From assembly GCF_003992125.1 (NCBI RefSeq), contig NZ_RQUY01000011.1, positions 1 to 64,000 of the forward strand: DNA of 64,000 nt. Reading direction: 5' to 3'. This document shows positions 53,649 through 63,099 of the stretch, in pieces; within the stretch, counting starts at the first letter, position 1, and each line of letters opens with the position of its first letter. This stretch comes from Veillonella caviae (GTDB lineage: Bacteria; Bacillota; Negativicutes; Veillonellales; Veillonellaceae). The notes below the pieces were generated by a model that made no database searches, had not been told where the DNA came from, and saw nothing but the letters and a program-made list of their open reading frames with translations. The position numbers and the translations under genes were made by a program.

Positions 53649-54266
53649 ATGGTACAGTATCACAGCATTATATGTTTTCTTCCAGTGAAATTAGTATCAT
53701 CGGTATCTCATTGCATACAGTTTAATAGAAAAGAAACAGTAAAGGGGTACATATTACCTTCTTTACTTATGAGTTTATTATTAGGTCTATTAGTGCTCAC
53801 GATGGTGCTATCTATATCTGTTACTGCTTATATATGGGCTGCTCGATTAGATGATAGCATTGCCATGATAGAGGATGGCAGATATACAAGGCGTGCCATT
53901 GTAGGGCATATTATTTGGAATTCTTATATGGTATCTGTTTATGACTCTAATACATCTTTGTTTATTCACGATGATAAAAAAACTACATTTGTTGTGAAAA
54001 GAAGAGCTTTGTATCGACAGTTACGTGACGGTAGTTTACAACCGCTTAGTGGAAGCCGCATTCTAGGAACCGTAGATAAGCGTAAATTAGATAGTATTAA
54101 ACCATTCTATATAGGTGATGATAAAGATTTACATCTGTCGTGGACTATAAATAATAGATTTGTACCGTCTACGACATTCGCGCAAGGCTATGGAGGAATT
54201 GCTCGATATGAAGTTAATACAGCTATATCGACACATTATGATTGGTTTAAAAATAAGAAAACCTAA
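53649..54266 (+). CDS. Minor prepilin-like protein (ComGF/GspJ-like position)
   Basis: A 205-residue protein with a probable prepilin segment: ETVKG|YILPSLLMSLLLGLLVLTMVL around residues 29-54, preceded by a leader of about 33 residues. The +5 residue is Ser, not Glu. The large C-terminal domain (about 150 residues) has no recognisable motif. By order and size it could correspond to GspJ/PilW or ComGF. ATG 53649 follows GTGAGG 11 bases upstream of the previous stop. It overlaps the next gene by about 59 bases. Confidence 0.6.
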   Translation: MVQYHSIICFLPVKLVSSVSHCIQFNRKETVKGYILPSLLMSLLLGLLVLTMVLSISVTAYIWAARLDDSIAMIEDGRYTRRAIVGHIIWNSYMVSVYDSNTSLFIHDDKKTTFVVKRRALYRQLRDGSLQPLSGSRILGTVDKRKLDSIKPFYIGDDKDLHLSWTINNRFVPSTTFAQGYGGIARYEVNTAISTHYDWFKNKKT

Positions 54267-54645
54267 TGGATTCATAACATATGGATCATTGTATATGATG
54301 TTTTTTATCACTACTGTTTCTATAGCAGTGCTTCAACTGAGTGCTCTTTCGTTGAGCAATACTATAGATGAAATGAATCTCATGAAAGCTCATTATGATG
54401 CAGAACGAGGAGCTCGTTGGTTTGTAGCTTATGGTAAATCTGGAGGCACATTTGACGATAAACAGCCTATTATTGTAGAAGCGGACAGTGACCATACAGT
54501 TTATATAAAAGCTGATGCCACAATGAGTGTTCCGCGTCATGTTATGAGTTATGGTATTAGAAATGGATATACGGCACGAGTTCATCTATATTTACAAGAA
54601 GGAAACAATCATACTTTTGAAGTGGTATCAATAAAACCGTATTAA
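54208..54645 (+). CDS. Minor prepilin-like protein (GspK/ComGG/PilX-like position)
   Basis: A 145-residue protein with PNG|FITYGSLYMMFFITTVSIAVLQL: probable cleavage after Gly22, no Glu at +5 (Gly instead), then a hydrophobic helix. GspK-type tip pseudopilins typically lack Glu5, so this may be the tip component. ATG 54208 has GGAGG upstream and lies inside the previous gene. The soluble part includes EMNLMKAHYDAERGARWFVAYG, which resembles the PilX/GspK start (an AExG-like stretch). Confidence 0.6.
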   Translation: MKLIQLYRHIMIGLKIRKPNGFITYGSLYMMFFITTVSIAVLQLSALSLSNTIDEMNLMKAHYDAERGARWFVAYGKSGGTFDDKQPIIVEADSDHTVYIKADATMSVPRHVMSYGIRNGYTARVHLYLQEGNNHTFEVVSIKPY

Positions 54646-54654
54646 GGAGACCTT

Positions 54655-55509
54655 ATGAAATCAGAATTAATTATACATACAGGAATCTGTATTACTGATA
54701 AACGTATTGTTGGCGTAACGGCTCATATTGAAAATAAGACTATGATTATTACAGATGCTTTAGAATTGGGTAGACAGAGTACCATTGATAAAGATATTGT
54801 GCGATTTATTAATGCTTATGATTTACAAGACGGTTCGTTTAGTATGGTGGCAGATATAAAAACAGAAACAGCTATGTCTACCTTTGATCCTCATAATTTT
54901 GATGTAAAAGAATTTATTAAATGGAATTTAGAAGGTGTTTTTTCTTTTGCTGAAAATGAATTTGAAATAGATGCTTGTAAACGAGAATATCCAAGACATC
55001 ACTATTATTTGTTCTTAGCCGCTGCGGACCGTCATGAATTAACTTTATTAAGGAACGGTATTATGGATAGTTGTGCCCCTGTGGATATTATTGATTGCTG
55101 GCCTATACCAGTTACATATGGGTTGTTATATCGCAGTGGGACTATAACTGGTATAGTAGAATCGGTGGGAATGCATCTTTGGGTGTGGTGGAATGATGTA
55201 TGTATTAAAGATTGTATTGTGAGAGTTAATGGTGCCGATATTAGTAAGGCGCTTATTGAACTAGAAGAAGAATTACAGGGCTTTGGTGTAGAAGAAATAC
55301 AAGGGATTCATTTTTATAATACTGATGATTTGACTGAAGAACAGAAAATCGACCTTTGTGCATTAGAAGAGGTATATGGCAGCACAGACTATATTCCTAT
55401 GGTATTTCTTGGAAGAGGTAAAACACGTTGTCATTTAGGTGAGCTAGATTGGGATATGGCTATTGGCATTGCTGCACGAGGTCTAGATTGGATTGGACAT
55501 GGCTGGTAA
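54655..55509 (+). CDS. PilM/GspL-like actin-fold protein (divergent)
   Basis: A 284-residue cytoplasmic protein with no clear family motif. Position immediately before PilN- and PilO-like genes is the main reason for the PilM call. Two-lobed alternation of strands and helices (ICITDKRIVGVTAHI at the N-terminus, SGTITGIVESVGMHLWVWW near 163-181) is compatible with the ribonuclease-H/actin fold of PilM and GspL, but the phosphate-binding loops are not recognisable. ATP binding may be lost. AAGGAG precedes the ATG. Confidence 0.45.
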   Translation: MKSELIIHTGICITDKRIVGVTAHIENKTMIITDALELGRQSTIDKDIVRFINAYDLQDGSFSMVADIKTETAMSTFDPHNFDVKEFIKWNLEGVFSFAENEFEIDACKREYPRHHYYLFLAAADRHELTLLRNGIMDSCAPVDIIDCWPIPVTYGLLYRSGTITGIVESVGMHLWVWWNDVCIKDCIVRVNGADISKALIELEEELQGFGVEEIQGIHFYNTDDLTEEQKIDLCALEEVYGSTDYIPMVFLGRGKTRCHLGELDWDMAIGIAARGLDWIGHGW

Positions 55510-56062
55510 CAGAAGTTATTTTAATTTTCTTCCTCGTTATGTGCGTTGGTATGTCAGACTACAACAATATAAGTGGTATATATATATTGTTTCTATAGCT
55601 ATATTTTTATTTGCTATTGTATCAATAGTCGTTTTGATAGAAGGATATAATGACTATAAGGCTATACAGCGTCAATGGTTAGCTATTCAAAACAATGAAG
55701 ACAATCAGCGAGTGCTCAAGGAATATGAATCTTTGCAACAATTAATTCATAAGACTTTACAACGGAAAAGTTCGTATAACACACAATATATAGCTATTAT
55801 CTTATTAGATGGGGCTATGACTAATCATGGAAATGTAACAATTCAAAACATTATTTTTACAGATGATGGTTTTTCTATGGTAGGTATTGCTAATAGTGAT
55901 GAAAGCTATCAATCTTATATGCAATATGTACAAAGTCATTTAATAAAGTGGATATGCAATGGGAAACAAGACATACAACAAGATAGTGGATACACTGTAT
56001 TCCATATGGATGGACATCCAAAAGAGCATGAGCATAGTCATGCAGAGAATGATCGGTCTTAG
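55499..56062 (+). CDS. PilN-like inner-membrane alignment protein
   Basis: A 187-residue bitopic protein. A short cytoplasmic N-terminus with YFNFLP (residues about 7-12), matching the INLLP motif by which PilN binds PilM, then one membrane segment (about 28-53, YIYIVSIAIFLFAIVSIVVLI). A periplasmic part follows with a coiled coil (AIQNNEDNQRVLKEYESLQQLI) and a ferredoxin-like region. ATG 55499 overlaps the PilM-like gene's end. The C-terminus is His-rich (HPKEHEHSH). Confidence 0.65.
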   Translation: MAGNRSYFNFLPRYVRWYVRLQQYKWYIYIVSIAIFLFAIVSIVVLIEGYNDYKAIQRQWLAIQNNEDNQRVLKEYESLQQLIHKTLQRKSSYNTQYIAIILLDGAMTNHGNVTIQNIIFTDDGFSMVGIANSDESYQSYMQYVQSHLIKWICNGKQDIQQDSGYTVFHMDGHPKEHEHSHAENDRS

Positions 56063-56468
56063 TGTAATTAGTATGTTAATGATTATTGGCAGTATAATTG
56101 GATATAGCTATATTAGAAATTATAGAACTACTATTGAATCAGATATAGTAGATTATCAAGCTATGATACAAGTTAAGGATATATATTTACATTCCAAAGA
56201 AAAAATATTAGTGGATTCATTGATAAACAATGATGATTGGAGTGAATCTGTATATCAAAGTATTGGAAGTGAACCATTAGTTGTGTCTCATAGTGAAATT
56301 AATAATGATAAACTTGTCATCACCTTAATAGGTACTAGCATGAACTTTTTCGCTTGGTATAATAAGGTCAATAAATTAGTAAAGAATTGTTCTATAAGAA
56401 TTATATCTATCAATACCCAAGGTAGTAGCATTTATATTACTTGTGAAGTAAAACCTTATATATTGTAG
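56028..56468 (+). CDS. PilO-like inner-membrane protein
   Basis: A 146-residue bitopic protein: a short N-terminus, one membrane segment (about 7-30, LSVISMLMIIGSIIGYSYI), then a coiled coil and a small alpha/beta domain (LVITLIGTSMNFFAWYNKVNKL) resembling the PilO/GspM core. The start is ambiguous: ATG 56028 or ATG 56040, both inside the PilN-like gene. PilP and PilQ genes do not follow, so the outer-membrane channel must be encoded elsewhere or be absent. Confidence 0.55.
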   Translation: MSIVMQRMIGLSVISMLMIIGSIIGYSYIRNYRTTIESDIVDYQAMIQVKDIYLHSKEKILVDSLINNDDWSESVYQSIGSEPLVVSHSEINNDKLVITLIGTSMNFFAWYNKVNKLVKNCSIRIISINTQGSSIYITCEVKPYIL

Positions 56469-56507
56469 ATATTAGTAAAATTGATATGTATTACAAAACG
56501 TGGATTA

Positions 56508-56550
56508 GGCTATATATGCAACGCATAGTTACATATATAGCCTTTATTTT
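56508..56550 (+). terminator. Terminator of the pilus operon
   Basis: GGCTATATATG (56508-56518) pairs exactly with 56532-56542, 13-nt loop, T-rich tail. Confidence 0.8.
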
Positions 56551-56599
56551 ATATTTATAGTACAATGAAAAGTAACGTATGAATAAGGGGCAATAAAAT

Positions 56600-57277
56600 A
56601 TGACAGTAAAGCGTAATATTGTGCTCATCGGATCCATGGGTAGTGGAAAAAGCCATTTTGGCCGTAATTTAGCTGATTTAAAAGGCTGGCAATTTGTAGA
56701 TACCGATCGAGTATTAGAAGGTCGTTTTGGGTTGCCCATTGCAGAGATTTATAAAAAAGTAGGTGAAAAAGCCTTTAGACGTGCTGAACTTGATGTATTA
56801 AAAAAAGTGTGTTTATATCACGAAGCCGTCATTTCTATAGGTGGAAATTTCCCCATAGAGCATCGCACATTAAAAACATTAAAGCGATTTTCTTATATTA
56901 TTGGCATTCGAGCTGCTCAATATCGTATTGTTAGTCGTGTTAATAGACGTGTTGGTAAGCGACCAACTATGGACTATACGAATGTGAGTGCTTTTGTACA
57001 TGCTATGATTCAATCGTGGAAACCTGTGTATAAACAATGTGACTATGTGCTAGATACAACTAATGGGCGAACCTATGACTTTATGCAGTCTATTGAGCGT
57101 GAATTAGAACGAGCGCAAATAGAATTTAAAGAGCGACGACAACCCAAAGAGAAGAAAATTGATAAACCGATAGAAGGTAAAGGTGCATATGAAAACAATA
57201 GCTCTTCTAACAAGTGGCGGAGACGCGCCAGGAATGAATGCGGCTATACGAGCCGTTACAAGACAAGCCATTCATAA
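56600..57277 (+). CDS. Shikimate-kinase-like protein overlapping pfkA
   Basis: A 225-residue P-loop kinase of the shikimate kinase fold: Walker A GSMGSGKS (11-18), the Mg/shikimate Asp pair in VDTDRVLE (34-36), FRRAEL with the substrate Arg, and the lid Arg in GKRPTM. The usual substrate glycine triplet GGG reads GGN (81-83). The core ends near residue 165, followed by a charged tail (ERAQIEFKERRQPKEKK). The last 29-30 codons overlap pfkA in another frame, so they are probably not conserved. It sits right after the pilMNO-like genes, recalling pilMNOPQ-aroK. It may be a true AroK or an altered-specificity relative. Confidence 0.7.
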   Translation: MTVKRNIVLIGSMGSGKSHFGRNLADLKGWQFVDTDRVLEGRFGLPIAEIYKKVGEKAFRRAELDVLKKVCLYHEAVISIGGNFPIEHRTLKTLKRFSYIIGIRAAQYRIVSRVNRRVGKRPTMDYTNVSAFVHAMIQSWKPVYKQCDYVLDTTNGRTYDFMQSIERELERAQIEFKERRQPKEKKIDKPIEGKGAYENNSSSNKWRRRARNECGYTSRYKTSHS

Positions 57278-58148
57278 TGGATATACTGTATATGGTATCG
57301 AACGTGGATTTTTAGGTATTATTAATAGAGAAATACGTGAGTTAGGACCTCGTGATGTAGGTGGCATTATTACATCTGGTGGAACCGTATTAAAAACTGC
57401 TCGATTTCCTGAGTTTAAAGAACTAGCTATGCAAGAAAAAGCATACTCTGTTTTACAAGATATGGGCATTGAATCTCTCATTGTTATTGGCGGAGATGGT
57501 TCTATGGCGGGTGCTGAAGCATTATCTCGATTAGGGCTTAATACGATGACCATACCGGCTACCATTGATAATGATATGAATGGTACTGAATATACAATTG
57601 GTTTTGATACAGCAATAAATACCGTTGTCGATGCAGTAGGTAAAATTAGGGATACTTCTAATTCCCATGAACGTATAGCCATTGTAGAGGTTATGGGGCG
57701 TCATGCAGGGCATATTGCATTGCAATCTGGTTTAGCTTGTGGCGCTGAGATTGTCATTATTCCCGAAGTTGAGATTTCACTAGATGCTGTGTGTAATCGG
57801 ATTAATGAATCTCATCAAATGGGGAAAGAGTTTAGTATTATTTTGGTAGCTGAAGGTACCTATGGTGGACAAGCGGTGAAGGACTATATTAAATCACATA
57901 CGTATTTTGATCCTAGCTTAACCGTACTTGGCTATTTACAAAGAGGGGGATCGCCTTCGGCATTTGATTCACTATTAGCGGCTCGTATGAGTTCTGCAGC
58001 GTTAGAGGCAATAGCAAAAGGTGAGAAAAATCAAATTCTAGGATACATTGAGGGTAGAATTAAGGCTATCCCTTATGAGGTGGCGTGTAATTACAAGTTT
58101 CCATTAGACATATCTCAGTATACATTACTAACTACATTGAGTCGTTAG
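57189..58148 (+). CDS. pfkA: ATP-dependent 6-phosphofructokinase
   Basis: A 319-residue kinase making fructose 1,6-bisphosphate. LLTSGGDAPGMNAAIRAV (about 6-23), IGGDGSMAGA (about 100-109; the Gly after GGD marks ATP, not pyrophosphate, use), the catalytic PATIDNDMNGTEYTIGFDTA (about 123-142), EVMGRHAGHIA and VLGYLQRGGSPSAFD are typical of the bacterial ATP-PFK. ATG 57189 lies behind AAGGT. It overlaps the kinase gene upstream by 89 bases. Its product is the known CggR effector, linking it to the operon at 41-48 kb. Confidence 0.94.
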   Translation: MKTIALLTSGGDAPGMNAAIRAVTRQAIHNGYTVYGIERGFLGIINREIRELGPRDVGGIITSGGTVLKTARFPEFKELAMQEKAYSVLQDMGIESLIVIGGDGSMAGAEALSRLGLNTMTIPATIDNDMNGTEYTIGFDTAINTVVDAVGKIRDTSNSHERIAIVEVMGRHAGHIALQSGLACGAEIVIIPEVEISLDAVCNRINESHQMGKEFSIILVAEGTYGGQAVKDYIKSHTYFDPSLTVLGYLQRGGSPSAFDSLLAARMSSAALEAIAKGEKNQILGYIEGRIKAIPYEVACNYKFPLDISQYTLLTTLSR

Positions 58149-58158
58149 TAACGTTAGA

Positions 58159-58187
58159 TTGTATCATTTTGAATTTTGGTGTAGAAT
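58159..58187 (+). promoter_or_regulatory. Promoter of the macA-macB operon
   Basis: TTGTAT (58159-58164), 17 bp, TAGAAT (58182-58187), beginning 11 bases after the pfkA stop. Confidence 0.5.
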
Positions 58188-58267
58188 GTAATCACGCTAC
58201 AATACATTACTTTATAGTCTTATTATAAAATAGGCTAACTATTCTAAAAGAAATAAGGAGTATTTAC

Positions 58268-59350
58268 ATGAAAGCATTCTTTCAAAAGAATCGCAAACGC
58301 ATTATTGGTGGCGCCCTAGCCCTTTGTGTATTAGGTGGTGGTACATATTATTATGTGAATTCTAATAATAGTGCACAAACGCAACAAAAATATACCACAG
58401 GTAAAGTTGAAAAAGGGGATGTTAAAACTAGTATTAGCTCAACTGGTACTATAAACCCAGTAAACTATGTGGATGTATCTACTAATGTGGCAGGTAAATT
58501 GGAGCGTGTTCTTGTAAAAGAAAATGATCAAGTTACAGCAGGCCAAGTGATTGCTTATATTGACACGCGTCAATTACAAGCTCAAGTAGATGATGCAAAA
58601 GCGGCGCTTGATAAAGCGCGTCTTGATATGAATCGTTATAAAGCTCTTATTGATCAAAATGCAGTATCTCAACAAACCTATGATGATGCAGTGACAAGTT
58701 TTGAACGAGCTCAATCTACATATGATCGAGTAGCGGCAGATTTAAGTGATGCTACTATTACAGCTCCAATGGCAGGTACTGTGATTGGCACACCGTTAAA
58801 AGCAGGTCAAACGATTAGCACAGGGATTTCGACACAAATGATTATTGCCACTATTGCGGATTTGTCTAATTTAGAGATTTATCTTACTGTAGATGAAACG
58901 GATATTGGTAATGTGAAATCAGGATCTCGTGTAGAATTTACCGTCGATTCTAAACCAGGTGAAACTTTTACAGGCTATGTTACAGAAATTGCAAAAGGTA
59001 CTAAAGGTAATATGGGTACCACAAGTTCTAGCGTAGTGTATTATACCGTAAAGGTACAAATTCCAGCAGATATCTCTAATAATTTCTTGCCTACTATGAC
59101 GGCGCGTGCCACAATTTTTGGGGAAGATATTAAAAATACATTAGTTGTACCATTGACGGCAGTACGTACAGATAAACAAGGAGAATATGTATATGTCATC
59201 AAAGATGGAGAGCCGGTGAGAACAGCTGTATCTACTGGTGTTACTGGCGATACGAATGTACAAATTTTAAAAGGGTTATCGGAAGGTGATGAAATTATTA
59301 TTAGTGGCGATGTAAATGGGCCTAAACAAACTAGCCGTGGACCATTTTAG
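58268..59350 (+). CDS. Periplasmic adaptor subunit, MacA/HlyD type
   Basis: A 360-residue membrane-fusion protein. One N-terminal membrane anchor (about 10-30, RIIGGALALCVLGGGTYYYV), the first lipoyl half (VSTNVAGKLERVLVKENDQV), an alpha-hairpin coiled coil (about 93-160, DDAKAALDKARLDMNRYKAL), the second lipoyl half (ATITAPMAGTVIGTPLKAGQT), then beta-barrel and membrane-proximal domains. It would join the ABC transporter downstream to an outer-membrane TolC-like channel, none of which is in the window. There is no lipobox. AAGGAG precedes the ATG. Confidence 0.88.
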   Translation: MKAFFQKNRKRIIGGALALCVLGGGTYYYVNSNNSAQTQQKYTTGKVEKGDVKTSISSTGTINPVNYVDVSTNVAGKLERVLVKENDQVTAGQVIAYIDTRQLQAQVDDAKAALDKARLDMNRYKALIDQNAVSQQTYDDAVTSFERAQSTYDRVAADLSDATITAPMAGTVIGTPLKAGQTISTGISTQMIIATIADLSNLEIYLTVDETDIGNVKSGSRVEFTVDSKPGETFTGYVTEIAKGTKGNMGTTSSSVVYYTVKVQIPADISNNFLPTMTARATIFGEDIKNTLVVPLTAVRTDKQGEYVYVIKDGEPVRTAVSTGVTGDTNVQILKGLSEGDEIIISGDVNGPKQTSRGPF

Positions 59351-59360
59351 TAGGTGAGGT

Positions 59361-60083
59361 ATGAATCATTCTGTTATTGATATACAAGGTATTACTAGAA
59401 CCTATGTGAATGGCAAATTATCTGTGCCTGTGTTACACGGTATTGATTTGCAAGTACAAAAAGGTGATTTTGTATCTATCATGGGACCATCTGGTTCTGG
59501 TAAATCAACTTTTATGAATATTTTGGGGTGTTTAGATCGGCCTACTACAGGGTCTTATCGACTTAATGGTAATGAAGTGGCCACTTTGTCTGATGATGAA
59601 TTGGCATATGTGCGCAATAAGGAAATTGGTTTCGTTTTTCAAAGCTTTAACTTGCTTACTAAATTGACGGCTTTAGAGAATGTAGCATTGCCGATGATTT
59701 ATGCCGGCATTGATAGAAAAACGCGTACAGATCGTGCAGCGGCGTTGCTTTCATCGGTAGGTCTCGGTGATCGGATGGATCATTTACCAGCAGAACTATC
59801 TGGTGGTCAACGTCAACGGGTAGCTATTGCTCGGGCTCTCGCCAATGATCCTGCTATTATCATGGCTGACGAACCTACAGGGAACCTCGATTCTAAATCA
59901 ACGATTGATGTAATGAATATTTTTCGAGGTCTCTATGATGCGGGGCGCACCATCATTCTCGTTACTCACGAGCCGGAAATTGCAACTTATGCAAGCCGTA
60001 ACGTAGTACTCAGAGATGGCTATATTGTAGAAGATAAACAAAATCTTAATATGGCGGCGGTGCAGGAGGTGACTCATGTATAA
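59361..60083 (+). CDS. ABC transporter ATPase, MacB/LolD type
   Basis: A 240-residue ATPase. Walker A GPSGSGKST (about 40-48), Q-loop FVFQSFNLL, signature LSGGQRQRVAIARAL (about 143-157), Walker B IIMADEPTGNLDS and the switch His in LVTHEPE. It belongs to the MacB/LolD/FtsE subgroup by its characteristic RTYVNGKLSVPVLHGIDL start and EPTGNLD. In canonical MacB the ATPase and permease are fused; here they are separate, with an 8-base overlap into the permease gene. Confidence 0.92.
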   Translation: MNHSVIDIQGITRTYVNGKLSVPVLHGIDLQVQKGDFVSIMGPSGSGKSTFMNILGCLDRPTTGSYRLNGNEVATLSDDELAYVRNKEIGFVFQSFNLLTKLTALENVALPMIYAGIDRKTRTDRAAALLSSVGLGDRMDHLPAELSGGQRQRVAIARALANDPAIIMADEPTGNLDSKSTIDVMNIFRGLYDAGRTIILVTHEPEIATYASRNVVLRDGYIVEDKQNLNMAAVQEVTHV

Positions 60084-61287
60084 AGAGAGTTTCTTAATGG
60101 CTTGGGCATCGTTGATTGCCAATAAATTACGGTCCATATTGACTATGTTAGGTATTATCATCGGTGTAGCTGCCGTAATCGCCCTCGTGTCCATTGGTAA
60201 TGGTGTTAAACAAGATATACAAGATTCGATTTCTAGTTTAGGCTCTAATTTGTTAATGGTTATGCCTGGTGCACCTCGTACTCCAGGGGTTAGACCTACT
60301 GCAGGCTCTCAAAAAACCTTAAAAGTTTCTGATTATGAAGCAATTGCTAAGCTAGATGGTGTAAAGGCGGCCAGCCCATATACGGCGGGGTCCTATGTAG
60401 CTATTTATCAAAGTAAAAACTGGACTACTAGCGTAAGTGGTGTTAACTATAATTTCCAAGATGTAAATAATTGGAATATGGAAGAAGGCCGATTTATTTC
60501 AGAAAAAAATGTACAAAACCGTGAACGCATTGCCGTAGTGGGGCAAACGGTAGTAAAAAATCTATTTGCCGGTGAAGATCCAGTAGGGAAAGAAATTCGT
60601 GTACAGAATATTCCGTTTCGCGTTATCGGTGTTCTTGAAAGCAAAGGTAATGGTACTATGGGTAATGACCAGGACGATGCAATTTTTATCCCTTATACAA
60701 CGGCTATGGAACGCGTAGAAGGGGTCGATTACCTTCGCATGGTCTATGTAGTGGCGAAGGATGAAAGTGGTATTGATCGTTTGCAATCCGATATTGAAAA
60801 TTTATTGCGTGTTCGTCATGGTATCAAAGATCCAGAACTAGATAATTTTAACATTCAAAATATGAAATCTATTATGGATACTATGGAACAAACGACGGGA
60901 ACCTTAACATTATTTCTTGGTGCTGTAGCAGCCATTTCGTTAGTAGTAGGCGGCATCGGTATTATGAATATTATGCTCGTATCTGTTACAGAACGGACGC
61001 GGGAAATCGGTATTCGTAAGGCCTTAGGAGCCACCTATAATGTGATTGTTACACAGTTTCTAATAGAAGCGGTTGTTATAAGTCTTATGGGGGGCATTAT
61101 AGGCATTGCCTTAGGTATTGGTGCATCTCATTTAATAGGTACTTTATCGGGGATGAGTACCGTTATTTCTATACCAACTATCATTCTATCCTTTGGTTTC
61201 TCTATGGCCATCGGTCTCGTATTTGGTATTTATCCTGCTCGTAAAGCGGCAAAACTCAATCCAATTGATGCGTTGCATTACGAATAA
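60076..61287 (+). CDS. ABC transporter permease, MacB/FtsX type
   Basis: A 403-residue type VII ABC permease. The N-terminal segment ANKLRSILTMLGIIIGVAAVIALVSIGNGVKQ (about 15-46) is the MacB signature and first membrane helix. A large periplasmic domain (about 50-270) follows, then three membrane helices near 277-300, 327-355 and 365-385 with GGIGIMNIMLVSVTERTREIGIRKALGA (coupling region). It probably exports a small molecule or peptide across the envelope with the upstream adaptor. It overlaps the ATPase gene, indicating coupling. Confidence 0.92.
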   Translation: MYKESFLMAWASLIANKLRSILTMLGIIIGVAAVIALVSIGNGVKQDIQDSISSLGSNLLMVMPGAPRTPGVRPTAGSQKTLKVSDYEAIAKLDGVKAASPYTAGSYVAIYQSKNWTTSVSGVNYNFQDVNNWNMEEGRFISEKNVQNRERIAVVGQTVVKNLFAGEDPVGKEIRVQNIPFRVIGVLESKGNGTMGNDQDDAIFIPYTTAMERVEGVDYLRMVYVVAKDESGIDRLQSDIENLLRVRHGIKDPELDNFNIQNMKSIMDTMEQTTGTLTLFLGAVAAISLVVGGIGIMNIMLVSVTERTREIGIRKALGATYNVIVTQFLIEAVVISLMGGIIGIALGIGASHLIGTLSGMSTVISIPTIILSFGFSMAIGLVFGIYPARKAAKLNPIDALHYE

Positions 61288-61383
61288 TAGTATAGCTATA
61301 TAATGGATGGCGAATATACTAGGAATATAATTTGTATTCGAGATTTTTGTGAAAGTAATTTTACATAGATATATTCGCATATG

Positions 61384-61426
61384 GTGCGTTGCATGATACA
61401 ATATTGTATGATGTAACGCACTTTTT
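61384..61426 (+). terminator. Terminator of the macA-macB operon
   Basis: A long interrupted stem spanning 61384-61421 (GTGCGTT with AACGCAC, then CAT/ATG and ATACAAT/ATTGTAT) followed by five T. Confidence 0.85.
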
Positions 61427-61566
61427 ATGTATTGTGAAGAATTAATTTGTGAAAATACTATATTTGTACTATGTTTAGTACAGTAGATGTGGTTTTTATA
61501 AGGTATAGTAGAGACAATTTTAGATAGCACAGTAGATGAAAAATTTTATTTTTGGTGAGGAATATG

Positions 61567-62031
61567 ATGGCTACAACATTAATAGAATATTTTAATGAAT
61601 TGCGAGAATTAAATCCTTTTGCATGGGTGAAAGACTCTGAAGTTACAGCAGTGAATTTAGGACATGCAGAGATGATATTGCAAACAAATGAAACTGAATA
61701 TTGTAATTTTCGTGGCGACCTTCATGGCGCAGTATGCATAGGTCTTGCTGATAGCTTGATGGGAACAGCCTGTTTTACATTGGGCAAATCTGTGAGTACC
61801 ATCGACATTAATGGCAATTATGTAAAATCCGTAAAAGGTGGGACTTTATTAAGAGGTGTAGCTAATGTAGAACATAATGGACGATCCACTATGGTCGCTA
61901 CAGCGCGTATTTATAATGAATTAGGGGAGCTAGTACATTTAGCAAGAGGCACCTTTTATGTTTTGGAAGAAAAGCCTTTGCCTGATTTACCATGGCGTTT
62001 CATTGAAGAAGATGACCCAAATTTGATATAA
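61567..62031 (+). CDS. Hotdog-fold thioesterase (PaaI family)
   Basis: A 154-residue hotdog-fold acyl-CoA thioesterase. The family core is FRGDLHGAVCIGLADSLMGTAC (about 50-71; the catalytic Asp or Glu would be in LADSLMG), then STIDINGNYVKSVKGGTLLRGVANVEHNGRS, typical of PaaI/YbgC relatives. Length and fold agree; the acyl substrate is unknown. The start is either ATG 61564 or ATG 61567 behind GTGAGG; the latter has better spacing. It lies 36 bases before pheS. Confidence 0.82.
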   Translation: MATTLIEYFNELRELNPFAWVKDSEVTAVNLGHAEMILQTNETEYCNFRGDLHGAVCIGLADSLMGTACFTLGKSVSTIDINGNYVKSVKGGTLLRGVANVEHNGRSTMVATARIYNELGELVHLARGTFYVLEEKPLPDLPWRFIEEDDPNLI

Positions 62032-62055
62032 TGAAATTTGAATTTTGTCATTTAG

Positions 62056-63090
<1,035 letters not shown>

Positions 63091-63099
63091 GAGGTAGAA

